From: Favolaschia claudopus
Taxonomy: Eukaryota > Basidiomycota > Agaricomycetes > Agaricales > Mycenaceae
Length of the DNA stretch: 64,000 bases
NCBI GenBank assembly: GCA_037176885.1
Contig: JAWWNJ010000120.1
Location: 372,001-436,000 of the forward strand
Direction of reading: 5' to 3'
Positions 21,687 to 31,869 of the stretch are shown one piece after another. The notes under the pieces were generated by a model that saw nothing but the letters and a program-made list of their open reading frames with translations, searched no databases and was not told where the DNA came from. A program made the translations under genes and the position numbers. Within the stretch, counting starts at the first letter, position 1; each line of letters starts with the position of its first letter.

Positions 21687-22804
21687 TAGTCTCTTATAAA
21701 CCGACAATATAAACAAAAATGTCCTCGTGCCTGCGGTTGTTATAAGATAGAGAGCGTGGGATCCCCACACCTTACTTAAGCACGTTATGTAACGCTTATT
21801 AATCGTTCCCACGGCCAAATCCCCAGTCGCACAAAAAATTTCGTGCTCTTTCCGGCCTGCGGAAGGGCTGACCTACAGACTTAGAAGACATTCTCGCTGT
21901 TTCGGCTCTGAAATTTTGGTTTTTGGTTTGAAAAGCACCTTCCACACTGCAAGGAGGTTCTGTCAGTGTTCTGTCACTCATTGCGCCGCAAAGATTTGAC
22001 AGGTCCCACCCTTAAGCGAGCTGCCGAAGCATGCCGAGATGACTATCATGTGGCTGTGCTGGCCAAATTTTCCTCCGAAATCTTTGAAAAGTGTCCCATT
22101 TGGTGAGAAAACCACATAGAAACACTCAGAAAAAAAGTGGTCTGAATTTTTTTGTGGGTCATATAGCAAGAGACCAGGGGACATTTTGGCAACTCTGCCC
22201 AATAGGAACCCTTCATTGAACCTCTATCTAAGACTTGTATTGGGCAAAATTCCCAATCTGGACCTTAGCATCGTGCTATAAGCCCTCGACGTCGAGCGTG
22301 ACAATGTCACAGTGTGATGCTGACATAAGGGTGCGGGGATCCCACGCTCTCTATCTTATATTAGTCTGTCGCTTCCCACGGTGCATTGACAGGAGGGTCC
22401 GCTTATTATGTAATCTCGAATTTCTCGGATTCACTTACCCAATTTTCGACGCGTTTTTGCGCGTATTTCAGGCGCCATCCTTACAAGACGTCTCAACGAA
22501 GCATTTTGACAACTTGACGCAAGTGGAGAGCTGTCGAAATGGGTGAGTTGCGGTTTGATGCGTTGGCCGGCGGCCAAAGGCGGCCAACCTCACGATGTAT
22601 CACATTTTGACTACCTACGGGAATTCTGAGGAGTATGACCTCCGGAGAGTGTAAAAAGATAGCTTGAAATACATCTTACCACCAAAACTATGGAACGATG
22701 CGGTAAAAAGGGCGAGGAAGTGTCGTGGGAACAAATTGCCAAACAAGATGATTATATAATAAGGCGACCCTCCTAGGGCCGGTGGCGCGGTAAGTTACAG
22801 ACTA
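21687..22804. mobile_element. TAGTCT-family MITE, copy 2 (9-bp duplication AGTAGCTAT), carrying a nested MITE
   Basis: Ends TAGTCTCTTATAAAC ... TTACAGACTA are flanked by AGTAGCTAT at 21,678-21,686 and 22,805-22,813. Without the nested MITE (21,745-22,356) and one TA it is about 504 bp and aligns along its length with copy 1. It lies only 14 bp left of the duplication that flanks the 5.67 kb autonomous candidate. Confidence 0.93.
21745..22356. mobile_element. MITE family B, copy 2, nested in the TAGTCT MITE
   Basis: Ends AGATAGAGAGCGTGGGATCC and complement, flanked by TA at 21,743-21,744 and 22,357-22,358. The un-inserted version of the site is seen at about 18,560-18,570 in copy 1 of the host MITE. 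Confidence 0.88.
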
Positions 22805-22944
22805 AGTAGCTATAGGATCCACCTCAGTAGTCTAGTTTTAGTTGTCAAGTGTTAGCCGTAGGTCGCGATTCGGCGATATCAATCATCACGTGTAACGCAA
22901 ACAAGTACAATTTTTTCACGACACGCCACGTACCGCGCGCGAAT

Positions 22945-24841
22945 ATGGGCGGCGCAGGCGTCGCTGTTGCTCTCATGTTACTTTCTCTCCCAAAACTATG
23001 CTCTGCCTTTAAATTCTACTCAGAATCAGGCTTTAATTTGGTCCGCAATGTCCTCCTGGGAGTCCTTCCCAATTTCGAGCCACACCACTACCAAATGGAT
23101 GGAATTTGCAAGATTCTCGATGGTGTAGACCTCGTAGCTGTTACACCAACTGGTTCTGGGAAGACCGCGTACTTGTTCTTGTCAATCCTTGTCATGATGG
23201 CAATCTCGAAGACGCCGTCACTGTGCCCACAAATAAAATTTCCCAAAGACCCCGCAATGGTTGTCGTGTGCCCAACAAATTCTATAGAGCAACAGATGGT
23301 GTGTTATATGCTTTCGTTTAGCGTTCTAAGCCTGAAATACTGTTGTAAAGGACGAGAACATGGCAAAACTCGGCGTGCCGGCACTTACAATCAATTCCGA
23401 TACTGTTTCTGCCGCCAGAATACGGCACGAAGATCTCTGGTTGAAGGCTCGTTCAGGCATTGCAATGCTGATCCTAGGCCCGGAGCAGTTAATCTCCAAG
23501 GGCTTTCGGGATTTGCTTGCATTTGAGCCATTTTACGACCGAGTTTGTGCTCTCGGGGTCGATGAAATTCATCTCTTGGTAAACTGGGGGACATCTTTCC
23601 GCAAAGCCTTTCAACAAATTGGATTCATGCGCGCTCGCCTTCGCCCGGGCATTCCAATAATTGGTTTGACAGCCAGTCTTCTCGCGGACCTTGAAGTGCA
23701 GAACTCTATATTTGCACTTCTTGGGGTGAACCGCGGGGAATTCCACCTCATTCGGCGGTCCAACGCACGCCATGACATACAATTCCTCTTCCGTCAGCTC
23801 CATTCCGGTATAGATGGGACCATGTTTCCCGAAATTGCTTGGGTCTTGGACAACGACGATAAAACTCTGATATTTGGCGCTACTATATCCCTGGTTCACC
23901 GACTAAAGGCTTATCTTAATAGTCTTGACTCTCGAAATCCTGTCCGAGACATCCGCATTCGCACTTACACGGGTCTTAATTGGCCGGACGACAAATTGCA
24001 GACCTTGTCGGACATCGCGAACGACCCGAGATGCCAGATCATTATTGCCACAAACACTTTGGCACAAGGAAACGATATCAAAGTTATCAAAACTGTCATC
24101 CAGATTGGGGAGCCCGAGAACATCGAAATGTACGTGCAGAAGCCGGGCCGAGCACGTCCTTCTGTTCAGAACCCACGGGCTATCTTCTACCTCTCCCGCA
24201 CCCGAATGGATCTCGCCGCAAAAATTGTTCGTCAGACAGACGCGGAGAATGATGCTGACGCGAAGAAGGCCGGTACATCTGTTCCAAAGATGTCTCGAGC
24301 AGTTGCAGAGATTCTAACTGCTGAATGCAAACCAGTGGAACAGGACCGTCAGTTTGACAACCCGAAGACGGACTCACCCTGCCCTTGCGAAGCCTGTACG
24401 GCCTCGCCTCCTGCCCCCCGCCCCGATAACTGCTCGTGCAGCGGTTGCCAGAAAGAAACCGCCACTCGTGAGCTGTATGTACCCGCGCCAAAGAAGAAGA
24501 AGCAATCAAACACGGCAGATATTCCTCAGGGAAAGCGGTTGACGAAACCTATGAAGGAGGCTGGGAGAGCACGGTTGGAAGAGTTTCGGCTCTCGGTTTG
24601 GTTGGAAGCCTCGGATCGCAGCATGGGTCTGACTCCGCTTTCCGAATTCCTGCCCGACACAACCATCACTCAAGTGTTGGACCGCTTTGCGAAGATTGAA
24701 ACGGAGCAGGATCTCGAGCCGATTATTGGAAAGGTTGCGGGGCTCAAGGGGTACCAGGCAGCATTGATTGAAGTTTTGGTCGAGTTGCGCGAGACATTTG
24801 GTAAAATAAAGAAGGCAGCGAAGGCGACGTCGAAAAAGTAG
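22945..24841 (+). CDS. RecQ-like superfamily-2 DNA helicase of the transposon
   Basis: Two exons (22,945-23,298 and 23,351-24,841) give about 614 residues. The start is chosen at ATG 22,945, the first methionine before the conserved part; an upstream open stretch lacks support. Motifs in order: Q-motif region (HHYQMDG, about residue 50), Walker A TPTGSGKT (about 66-73), Ia VVCPTNSIEQQ, DEIH box (about 188), GLTAS (about 222), motif V-like IIATNTLAQGNDI, and motif VI QKPGRARPS (about 380). Behind the helicase core come two CxCxxC clusters (about 460-485) and Lys-rich segments. The frame is intact. It should unwind DNA using ATP; inside this element it probably serves transposition. It could instead be a host RecQ-type gene that happens to be enclosed, but the flanking ends argue for cargo of the element. 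Confidence 0.85.
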
Positions 24842-24864
24842 ATTACTGTTCTCGCATAATAAAA

Positions 24865-27800
24865 TTAATTGACATCCTCCTCCGAGTCGGCGCTCAAATC
24901 CCCGTCCTCCTCCTGGAATTCGTCATCCTCGGGTCCCATCATCATGTCGCGTTCATCGAAAACCAACTCGCCCTCATGTATAAATGTCGAACCTCGAGTA
25001 GCGTAGAATGAAGTTTGTTGGTCCAGTGATGTGCCGCTGTCCGGATCTGTTTCTGACTCCGATGCTGAACAGTCTGCGTCTGAGTCGTCTGAGTCTGAAT
25101 CAGAGCTGCTTTTCTGTTCGCTGGGTTTTGGAGTGGGAGTTGTAAAGGTTTGTCGATGCTGTGTAGTCTTCTTGATGAATGACTCGAGGGTGCCATCCCG
25201 AAGTTTTTTCAAGCCTTTGTTGAAGTCATCCGTGTCACGATCGTCAACCTGACGTGTGGGACGCCGACTATGAAGCTCTGTGTCACTGTAAATTTTCAGT
25301 AATGTCAGTATTTCCGGTTTTGTGGTGGGATCAGTATGTTTGTGAGCTTTCTTCTCCATCCCAACGCCCGTTCGCCAAGCCACCTTCAGTTGGGCTATAT
25401 GTCGTAGATTACGGGAAACGATGTCGCGTATAAAGATGTCGTCAAACTGCGCGCTCTTGTGCTGCACAACGTCCTCGAGTAAGCGGTTGAAAAACTCGAC
25501 GATGTAATCTCCCTCCTCGCAATGGTTCGGCAATCCAGACAAATTCCATATGAGGCCACGCAAGAGAGCGAGTTTGAGACCAGGACTGCACTCGAGCTCG
25601 AGGTTCATGATAGTTTCCAGGAGATAATTGAGGTAGTTGGTATGTGTCGAGCCGCCGAATGTGAAAAGCATGTACTATTTATATTCGGAATCAATGTTTG
25701 TCTTTGAGTCGCCAAATTAAATTACACTTGCCTTAATGCATTCGTAAAGCCTTCCGATGTCTCCTCGAGCAATGGCTGTGGTTAATTTCCGGGAGTTCAG
25801 GGCGTCGCGAATGAAATCGATGTTTTGAGCCAGAACAAAGTCACCGAGACACGGTTTTGGCACCGGTTTCTCCTTTCGTTTGCGAGTTTTGGTTGGTACG
25901 GTGGAGTCAGTGGCGGTAGGTTTTTTTACTTTGCGTTTCACCGTCTCAAGACTTGAGTGCTCTATCTCCCGCGCCACCCAAGGAGAGCCCAGCGGAACAA
26001 TTTGCGCCCACTCACTTGTGTTTCCCGTGTCATAAATGGCATGATCTCGTCCGCGAGCTGTTCCATAAGCTCGGTACAGCTTACGGGCAATGGGAAGCAA
26101 TGACTCGATGTCGGGAAGTGATTTGGTCTTCTCGAGACCCTCAAAATAAGCAAAAATGTCGCTGGTTTTGAATGAAAGGCTGGGAACTAACATTCAATTG
26201 AATTCAGAGTGCAACGAATCGGTAGTACTCACCGCCAAATGTCTAATATTTTTGCGTCTAAAACCAGATATAACAGTTGCGTACCGGGATAAAATTCGAC
26301 TTTCTTCATATTCGCTGGCGCTGATCGGCCGATTTTTGCAGCGCTGAAGCCAAGGGATGCCGGATTGGTGTTCTTGCCTGTAGTCCGTCCCCAGTGTGTT
26401 TGAAAAATTCGAATGACGTCGGTCCATTTGGTATGCCACAACTGGAGCTGCGGCTCAATGATCTCGAATGACTTGAATGGGTGGTCGTCAATTCGGAATT
26501 GAAGGTAGGTCTGCAACTGTTGCAGCATTGCATAGGTGAGCCCGTCTCCGCCTACAGGAAGTTTCCGCCTGAGATAATTCTCGGGAGTCTGCCCAACCTG
26601 TTGCAGAAAGTCGAGCATTCCGTCCTTCAATTCCGTGGGTATAGTCTGTTTTTTCCCGCTGCATGCGAGGGGATGAACAATAGCCTTTCCCTCCGGGAGA
26701 GTGACTTTGGCTGTGGCCGTGAAGCGCATTGCGACTTCTGGGCCTAGGAATTTGAGGGCAGGTATGGAACGCACCAAGACGTCGAGGAAGTGCAGGGTGC
26801 CAGTCAGATCAGCGTCCTCCTGATCGAGGTAAGCAAGCAGATCTTCGACAGTGATTTCTTTTCGAAGATTTTGAGCTATCAAGGTCCTCTTTGCCTCCAA
26901 ATCGAAGACAGCTACATCAACATCGGGCGCTTCGATGTACAGACCCGACATCCCCGAGTTCATTACGGATTCGCGGCCCATACGGAAGTCCCGGACCAGG
27001 TGGTAATTTTGTGTGTTGTCGACGAAAAGAAACCCTGCAGTGTTAGGATCTGCGCCATGGATTCTCGTTGCGTGAGATTCAGCATCAGACAAAGTGATAA
27101 GGGCACGGCGAATCGTGGCTGGCGCGGGCATAGTTCCTATGCGGCAGTTGTAGTTAATTAATTCGGTTGGTGCAGAGGAACCAAAATATAGAATCCCGCG
27201 CATAAGCGGTAGGAGGTTCGCTTGATCTGTACGACAATAATTGAGGGTTGAAAGAGCATGTGTTACGACCTATAGAATGTGTTAATTCGAGCATTAAACT
27301 CTATGGAAGCTTACTGTTTCTGCCGGACGAGATTTCCTCTCAAGAACTTGATCCTCCCGTATCCGAGGTTTTCGCATTGCAATGCTCTCCAGAAGGTGCA
27401 GAGTGACCGGTTGATAGAGTTCAATCGCTGATTGGATGCGGGGGATGGTCTCTTCCCCAATATCATCGCGACGGAGTCGCAATTCAGGGTGTGTTTTACC
27501 AATTGAGACATGCAAGCCATTTTCGAGCTTCACTGCTTCCTCCGCCTCTGCAGTGACCTTCTTCCGAACAGTCTGAACCGCAAACGATGTAAGGGCCGCG
27601 CGCACGGGGTGTATTTCGGTGTATGGGACCGTAGTCGAGAACATCAAGTCGAAATTGGGGGAGGTAGGAGGTAGCCGGCCGTCTGGATGCATCATCCATT
27701 CAGAGAGTATGTCTGCCACAGTTTTGTTGGCTCGGCCGGCAAGAAAAATAGACACCATCTGAGAGTGCGTCTGCGTGCGATGTATTTCGTTGCCCTGATC

Positions 27801-28340
27801 GTCTCTGGCTCGAAATATGTTGTACAAAAAAGATCCAAGGGTCCATCCCTGTTCTTGAATTGATTTGAGGACAATTTCGAGTTTTTGGGTATTGGTCCGG
27901 GGAGATCGCCGTTTGGAAGCACCAGAGACAGAGGTAGGAGTAGGAGGCACATTTTTGTGTCGCTTCGAGGGCCGTTCAGCGCTCTGGAATGGGGAGGGAG
28001 AGCTCCCGGGAGCCAAATTTTCGTCATGTAGAGAGGACTGGAGGGGCCGTTTTTTAGGCGCTGAGTAATCAAACGGCCTCGAAGGAGGTTGAGCAGTTTC
28101 GAACTGTATTTGTCCATAGAATTGCGATGTGGAGAGCGACCGAGAAGGGAAGAGAGGCTGGTGTGAGCGTGGGAGAGCCGGAGTGGGAGTTTCATGGTTA
28201 GAAAGCGGCTGGGTACGTGTCAAAGGAGTACTAGGCTCCTCCCAAGTTAGTACTACACCAGTATCACCCATTAGACGCGGTCTAAGACGCGTCAAGACGC
28301 GCTTTTCAAGGACGCGACGGATGGGTGACGAGTGTGTCAC
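24865..28340 (-). CDS. DUF6589-type protein, putative transposase of the helicase element
   Basis: Four exons on the minus strand: 28,340-27,315, 27,269-26,233, 26,179-25,732 and 25,674-24,865, about 1106 residues with all frames agreeing. The third intron appears to use a GC donor (AAG|GCAAGT). The N-terminal 160 residues are Ser/Pro-rich with basic clusters (PSKRHK, SKRRSPR) suited to nuclear import. The last exon holds the most conserved DUF6589 part: FGGSTHTNYLNYLLE, SGLPNHCEEGDYIVEFFNRLLEDVV (20 or fewer residues conserved at a time), FIRDIVSRNLRHIAQ, and HTDPTTKPEILTLLKIYS. It ends in a long acidic Asp/Glu/Ser tail. DUF6589 proteins are numerous in Agaricomycetes. That it is the transposase here is an inference from position and from the lack of any other candidate; I could not identify its catalytic acids. 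Confidence 0.75.
28260..28340. promoter_or_regulatory. GACGCG subterminal repeats at the right end of the helicase element
   Basis: Four GACGCG words lie close together at 28,272-28,320, overlapping the first codons of the DUF6589 gene. Similar GACGCG or AACGCG words occur in the MITEs of the same family (about 18,653-18,675 and 22,448-22,462). Subterminal arrays of this kind are typical transposase-binding sites; this role is inferred. Confidence 0.5.
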
Positions 28341-28506
28341 TTGTGACGCTTCCCAATTGGGACTGTCCCAATCGGGAACGCTGACCTACGGCTTTTGATG
28401 CGCGAGTGGAATCAGACCTTATATCAAGTTATTTTTTCCGTCTCAAATTTTCCAAAAAAAATTACTCTATTGATATTAGGTCTGACTAGGGAGACTACCA
28501 CCTCAG

Positions 28507-29240
28507 TGCGAACTTGGTAGATTTTGCCGACCCTCGGCAGCGTGGCACATTTGATGCCATCTTTGTTCTATTTGGCAACCCCCCCAAAAAAAGAAGGGGG
28601 TTGCCAAAAAAAAACCGGGTTGCCAATTAGAATTATCCAAAATACATCACTGAAGACTTGTGCCTTTGAAATTCAACATCCCAACGCGTTCGGGAACTCA
28701 AAGACAGTGTTTCTATACTCGAGTTCCCACGTGTGCCGTCATCCACCACATGCCCGGGTTGTGCCGGGGAAGCCTTACCCGGGTTGCCGATCCTGCTTCC
28801 TGCAACCTGATCCTGCTGGCAGGATGATCCGAACGCACTCTAAGTTAAATCGTTTTTTTTTCTGAGCCGGAATGAAGCAAATCACATCCCAGTCATGCCG
28901 ACTATAGACGGCCTGATGTCATCACATTTCGGAATGGAAGCCCTGCCGAACCGCTTCGAAACAGTGAATTGGTTGGTAATTGAGTGAGATATGAGGGCAG
29001 GAAGATGACTCATGAGACCTCTGAAATACTTTCTTTTCATAAAAAAAACAAGAGGTGCCATTAATTTTGCAAACAGCTGTAAGTTGACCAACCATTTTCG
29101 TACCTTTCACGGGCCCCAGAACGCGTCGTGTGCTCTCCTCTCTTACCCTTGACCGGGCCTAAGGAATCACCTCGCTGGAAGGGGTAGAAGTTGGATTCCA
29201 TTGATCAAAACCTATTTACCCCGTCAAATATCGTCCTGCG
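28507..29240. repeat. Repeat I, copy 2 (28,560-28,860), then unassigned sequence
   Basis: 28,560-28,640 and 28,820-28,850 match, inverted, the block at 20,580-21,220. From 28,866 to 29,240 there is no recognised gene; the small minus-strand ORFs there have no family look. Confidence 0.5.
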
Positions 29241-29245
29241 TAATA

Positions 29246-29663
29246 GAGAGTTTGCGGTGAGCCGCCAGAAGCCACCTGGCGGCTCTAATGGCATGCGGAT
29301 TGGAGCGGCTATGCTGTCTGGCGGCTGGTAATGCGAGTCTATTCTTAGTACTTAGTCATCTATATCTTGAGCCATACACACACGAAGAAAATTGGACCCG
29401 AAAATCTGACGCTATCGCGCATTCGAGCCGAAGACTTCGGTTGATGCTGGGAATTGCTTCGATTCAAAACAATTATGCACGTTTGGACAACGAACTCTCA
29501 TTGGCTGAAGGTATAGTTAAGTATGCAAGGTACACAACCACTACCCAACCGCTAAGGACCGCGCGCGACGAGCCGCTGAACGAGCCGCCACATGACGTAG
29601 CCGCTCCAATCCGCATGCCGTTAGAGCCGCCAGGTGGCTTCTGGCGGCTCACCGCAAACTCTC
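29246..29663. mobile_element. MITE family J, copy 1 (5-bp duplication TAATA)
   Basis: About 64-bp terminal inverted repeats beginning GAGAGTTTGCGGTGAGCCGC and containing a second internal palindrome GAGCCGCCAG. TAATA flanks both sides (29,241-29,245; 29,664-29,668). Related smaller elements are at 29,697-29,896 and 44,225-44,409. Confidence 0.88.
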
Positions 29664-29696
29664 TAATACAGGCGTAATGGACGACAAGGAATATTA

Positions 29697-29896
29697 GAGG
29701 GTTTGCGATGAGCGATTGGAGCCATTGAATGGCTAACGGTTTCCCGATTAGGGAACTTTGATGGCCCAAAAATTGTTGTCAAATTACACAAGACGTGAAG
29801 TTTGGATGCTGAGACTAGGGTCAGCCATTGTCAATGCGCCTGGATTTTGACTTTTGTGTAGCCATTAGCCATCCAATGGCTGCATCGCAAACTCGC
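29697..29896. mobile_element. MITE family J, diverged member
   Basis: Ends GAGGGTTTGCGATG ... CATCGCAAACTCGC, with TATTA on the left and TATTT on the right. Internal arms (gccattgaatggct / agccatccaatggct) form a second palindrome, the same architecture as copy 1. Confidence 0.75.
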
Positions 29897-29973
29897 TATT
29901 TAGGAAATCGGGGTTTTAGGGAAATACTGACTGTGTTGAGTCCACGGGTGCCCCTACGCGTCGATTTTTGGTA

Positions 29974-30655
29974 TGGTGGGGGACGTGACTTCGTGACAAA
30001 CTTTTACAGTGAACATTGTGACGCTAATACTGTAGCCTTCTGTATGACTGAAACGTAACGCGTAACGGAGGGCTGTTTCTGCTGACAAATCACCTATATA
30101 TGGTAAGTCTCCTTCCTTAAAAGGGTGATTTGTGAGCCGTTTCAGCCTGTAACGGTCCAAAATTGGTTTCGGTCATACAGAGCGGTACAGTAACTCGTGT
30201 GACAGTCACCCAAATTTCTTGATATTGGAATGGCTTCCTTTTGAAGAGTAGAAGAGATTGTATGGAGCAGATTTACTCCCCATTGACTTTCGTGATTTTG
30301 ACCACAAATTTGGCCATCCTAAAGGGGAAATTGATCCGAAATGGCTCTGCCGGGGGCAATTTGATGGCCCATCAATACCCAATATGCCCCCAAAGAGATT
30401 TGAGTATTGGGTCCAAAACAAACTTATAAGAGCTACTGGAAATCTCAAAAGCTCTCCCAAGTTTTACCTCAACGGTACTTCCCCCCCCTTGAAAACCTGT
30501 TTCTCCGGCAAAAATTTGGCCATTTCCCATCAAAAAGTTCCCACGGTCCAAAATTTTGGAAAACACCCACTCTTGGGTATTTCGAGTTGATCTGGCCAGG
30601 TTTCAGGTCAAAATTCCGAAAATTCCGGTCTGACATGAAGTCACGTCCCCCACCA
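29974..30655. mobile_element. MITE family K (TA duplication) with a nested family-D MITE
   Basis: Inverted ends TGGTGGGGGACGTGACTTC, flanked by TA at 29,972-29,973 and 30,656-30,657. It contains the 161-bp MITE at 30,030-30,190. The remainder is AT-rich and non-coding. Confidence 0.85.
30030..30190. mobile_element. MITE family D, copy 2 (inverted), nested
   Basis: Near-identical to 13,766-13,926 in opposite orientation; flanked by TA at 30,028-30,029 and 30,191-30,192. Confidence 0.9.
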
Positions 30656-30672
30656 TAGGGGAATTCATCCAC

Positions 30673-30697
30673 CTGATGAGTCACATGTGACGAAACG
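30673..30697 (+). ncRNA. Hammerhead-ribozyme-like catalytic core
   Basis: The sequence CTGATGAG, a self-complementary GTCAC..GTGAC stem and then GAAAC match the conserved CUGAUGA-stem II-GAAA core of hammerhead ribozymes. A short possible stem III (ACG ... CGT) with a GUU cleavage triplet follows at about 30,694-30,719. I could not find a pairing partner for stem I (needed GTGGAT) nearby, so the ribozyme is either incomplete, unusually arranged, or coincidental. Penelope-like and other retroelements are known to carry such ribozymes. Confidence 0.4.
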
Positions 30698-30809
30698 TTC
30701 TTGCGCACACCAACCCGTTTCACTGCAACAACTCCCTGTATATCAACCACCCCACGAACTGGTCGGATCGCGACACTGTTCGCACGGCTCGCTATCGCTC
30801 GCCGCCCGC

Positions 30810-30869
30810 CCGGAAATTTTTGACATTTATTGCCCTTTTGGGCGGAGTGTCACCGTCACCACACCCAAA
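30810..30869. repeat. 60-bp block shared with 17,342-17,401
   Basis: Same 60 bp with one mismatch; see the partner entry. Confidence 0.8.
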
Positions 30870-31869
30870 AGTGTTCAGTTCACGAGGGCCCGTCACGCAA
30901 CACGTGAACACTTGGTCGAAAGACTACAGTCTGTACTAGTAGTACAGTATTTGCAACCTCCCAAAAGACAATTTTTCCGTGGCGAGACTCGCTTAGGATT
31001 TTGTGAGACTCGCTTAATCGCGGTCACTCAACACCACTGCGCACTCTTTCTAACGTGTCTGTTCGCTGCTTGCGACGTCGACCACCACAAAAAAGACACC
31101 GCAGGACGTGCGGCAACGGTGAATCCATTGCACCTGCTTTTGAACCAAGGAGGCAGGTGCGAAATTGAGTTGAAGCGCGACTAAGGTTGTCCAAAGCTTT
31201 GCGATCATTTTCTGAAACTCGCTTATCATTTTGTGAGATCTCGCGGAAAAACTTTCAAAAAGAGCTGCAAATACTCTATTATGTTCCAATGCTTCTAACT
31301 AATAGATTCTAAGATATATATACTATCAATATACTATAGGGATCCGGCACCTGGTTATGTCACCTCAAGCACCAAGGTTGATGGCCCATCACCTTGAGGT
31401 GCCTCGACCTCACCTTCCGACGGCAGCACTACCTGCACACAGATTTGCTGATGCCATCAACAAATCATTTGAATACTAGGGCCTTAGCGAGAAATCGTAC
31501 TTAGTAATCTCTCGCTCACACCACCATTTATTCGTTTTACAGTTTACTACCCTAATTAAAAGTTGCTAGATTGTTGCTAGCTTTACACGTGATACAAAAC
31601 GCTGGAGAGTTCATCATCTCTTGGGTGCAGAACCTATCCTTCGAGCAAGCAAGGTGCCTTACGACGTAGTCGGAGCTTCCTAGTCCCTTAAAAAATTTGA
31701 GCCAAAACATCACGTCAACAAAATGCTTATAAGTCTGGCCACAACACCATATTGACAAATGTAAGACCACCAAACTGTAGCTAATAGGCATATCTATGAT
31801 TTGATGGAGCAGATTTGGCCAATATTTCCTTGTTGAAAAATCTTTCCAAACAAGGCAACCCATTATGAA
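30870..31869. other. Unassigned interval
   Basis: AT-rich and no recognised gene. A 103-codon minus-strand open stretch (31,552-31,863) has no family resemblance and an unlikely composition; I do not call it. Confidence 0.3.

Larger units (their letters stand above)
22828..28497. mobile_element. Candidate autonomous DNA transposon with helicase and DUF6589 genes (9-bp duplication CCACCTCAG)
   Basis: The 5670-bp unit starts TAGTCTAGTTTTAG and ends CTAGGGAGACTA, with the exact 9-bp duplication CCACCTCAG at 22,819-22,827 and 28,498-28,506. Just inside the ends a subterminal inverted repeat is visible (AGCCGTAGGTC at about 22,855 and its complement at about 28,383-28,393). Four GACGCG words lie at 28,270-28,320. 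The element carries two convergent spliced genes separated by 23 bp: a RecQ-like helicase (+) and a DUF6589 protein (-). Terminal hexamer and duplication length are the same as in the two MITEs at 18,508 and 21,687. The helicase-encoding Academ lineage (AcademH) known from fungi and animals is a possible home; I could not check this. Confidence 0.85.

Noticed and set aside
22849..22944. Upstream extension of the helicase frame
   Set aside because: It begins without ATG and lies in the subterminal repeat region of the transposon.
31552..31863. 103-codon minus-strand ORF
   Set aside because: AT-rich region, no motif, no splice context, no resemblance to any family.
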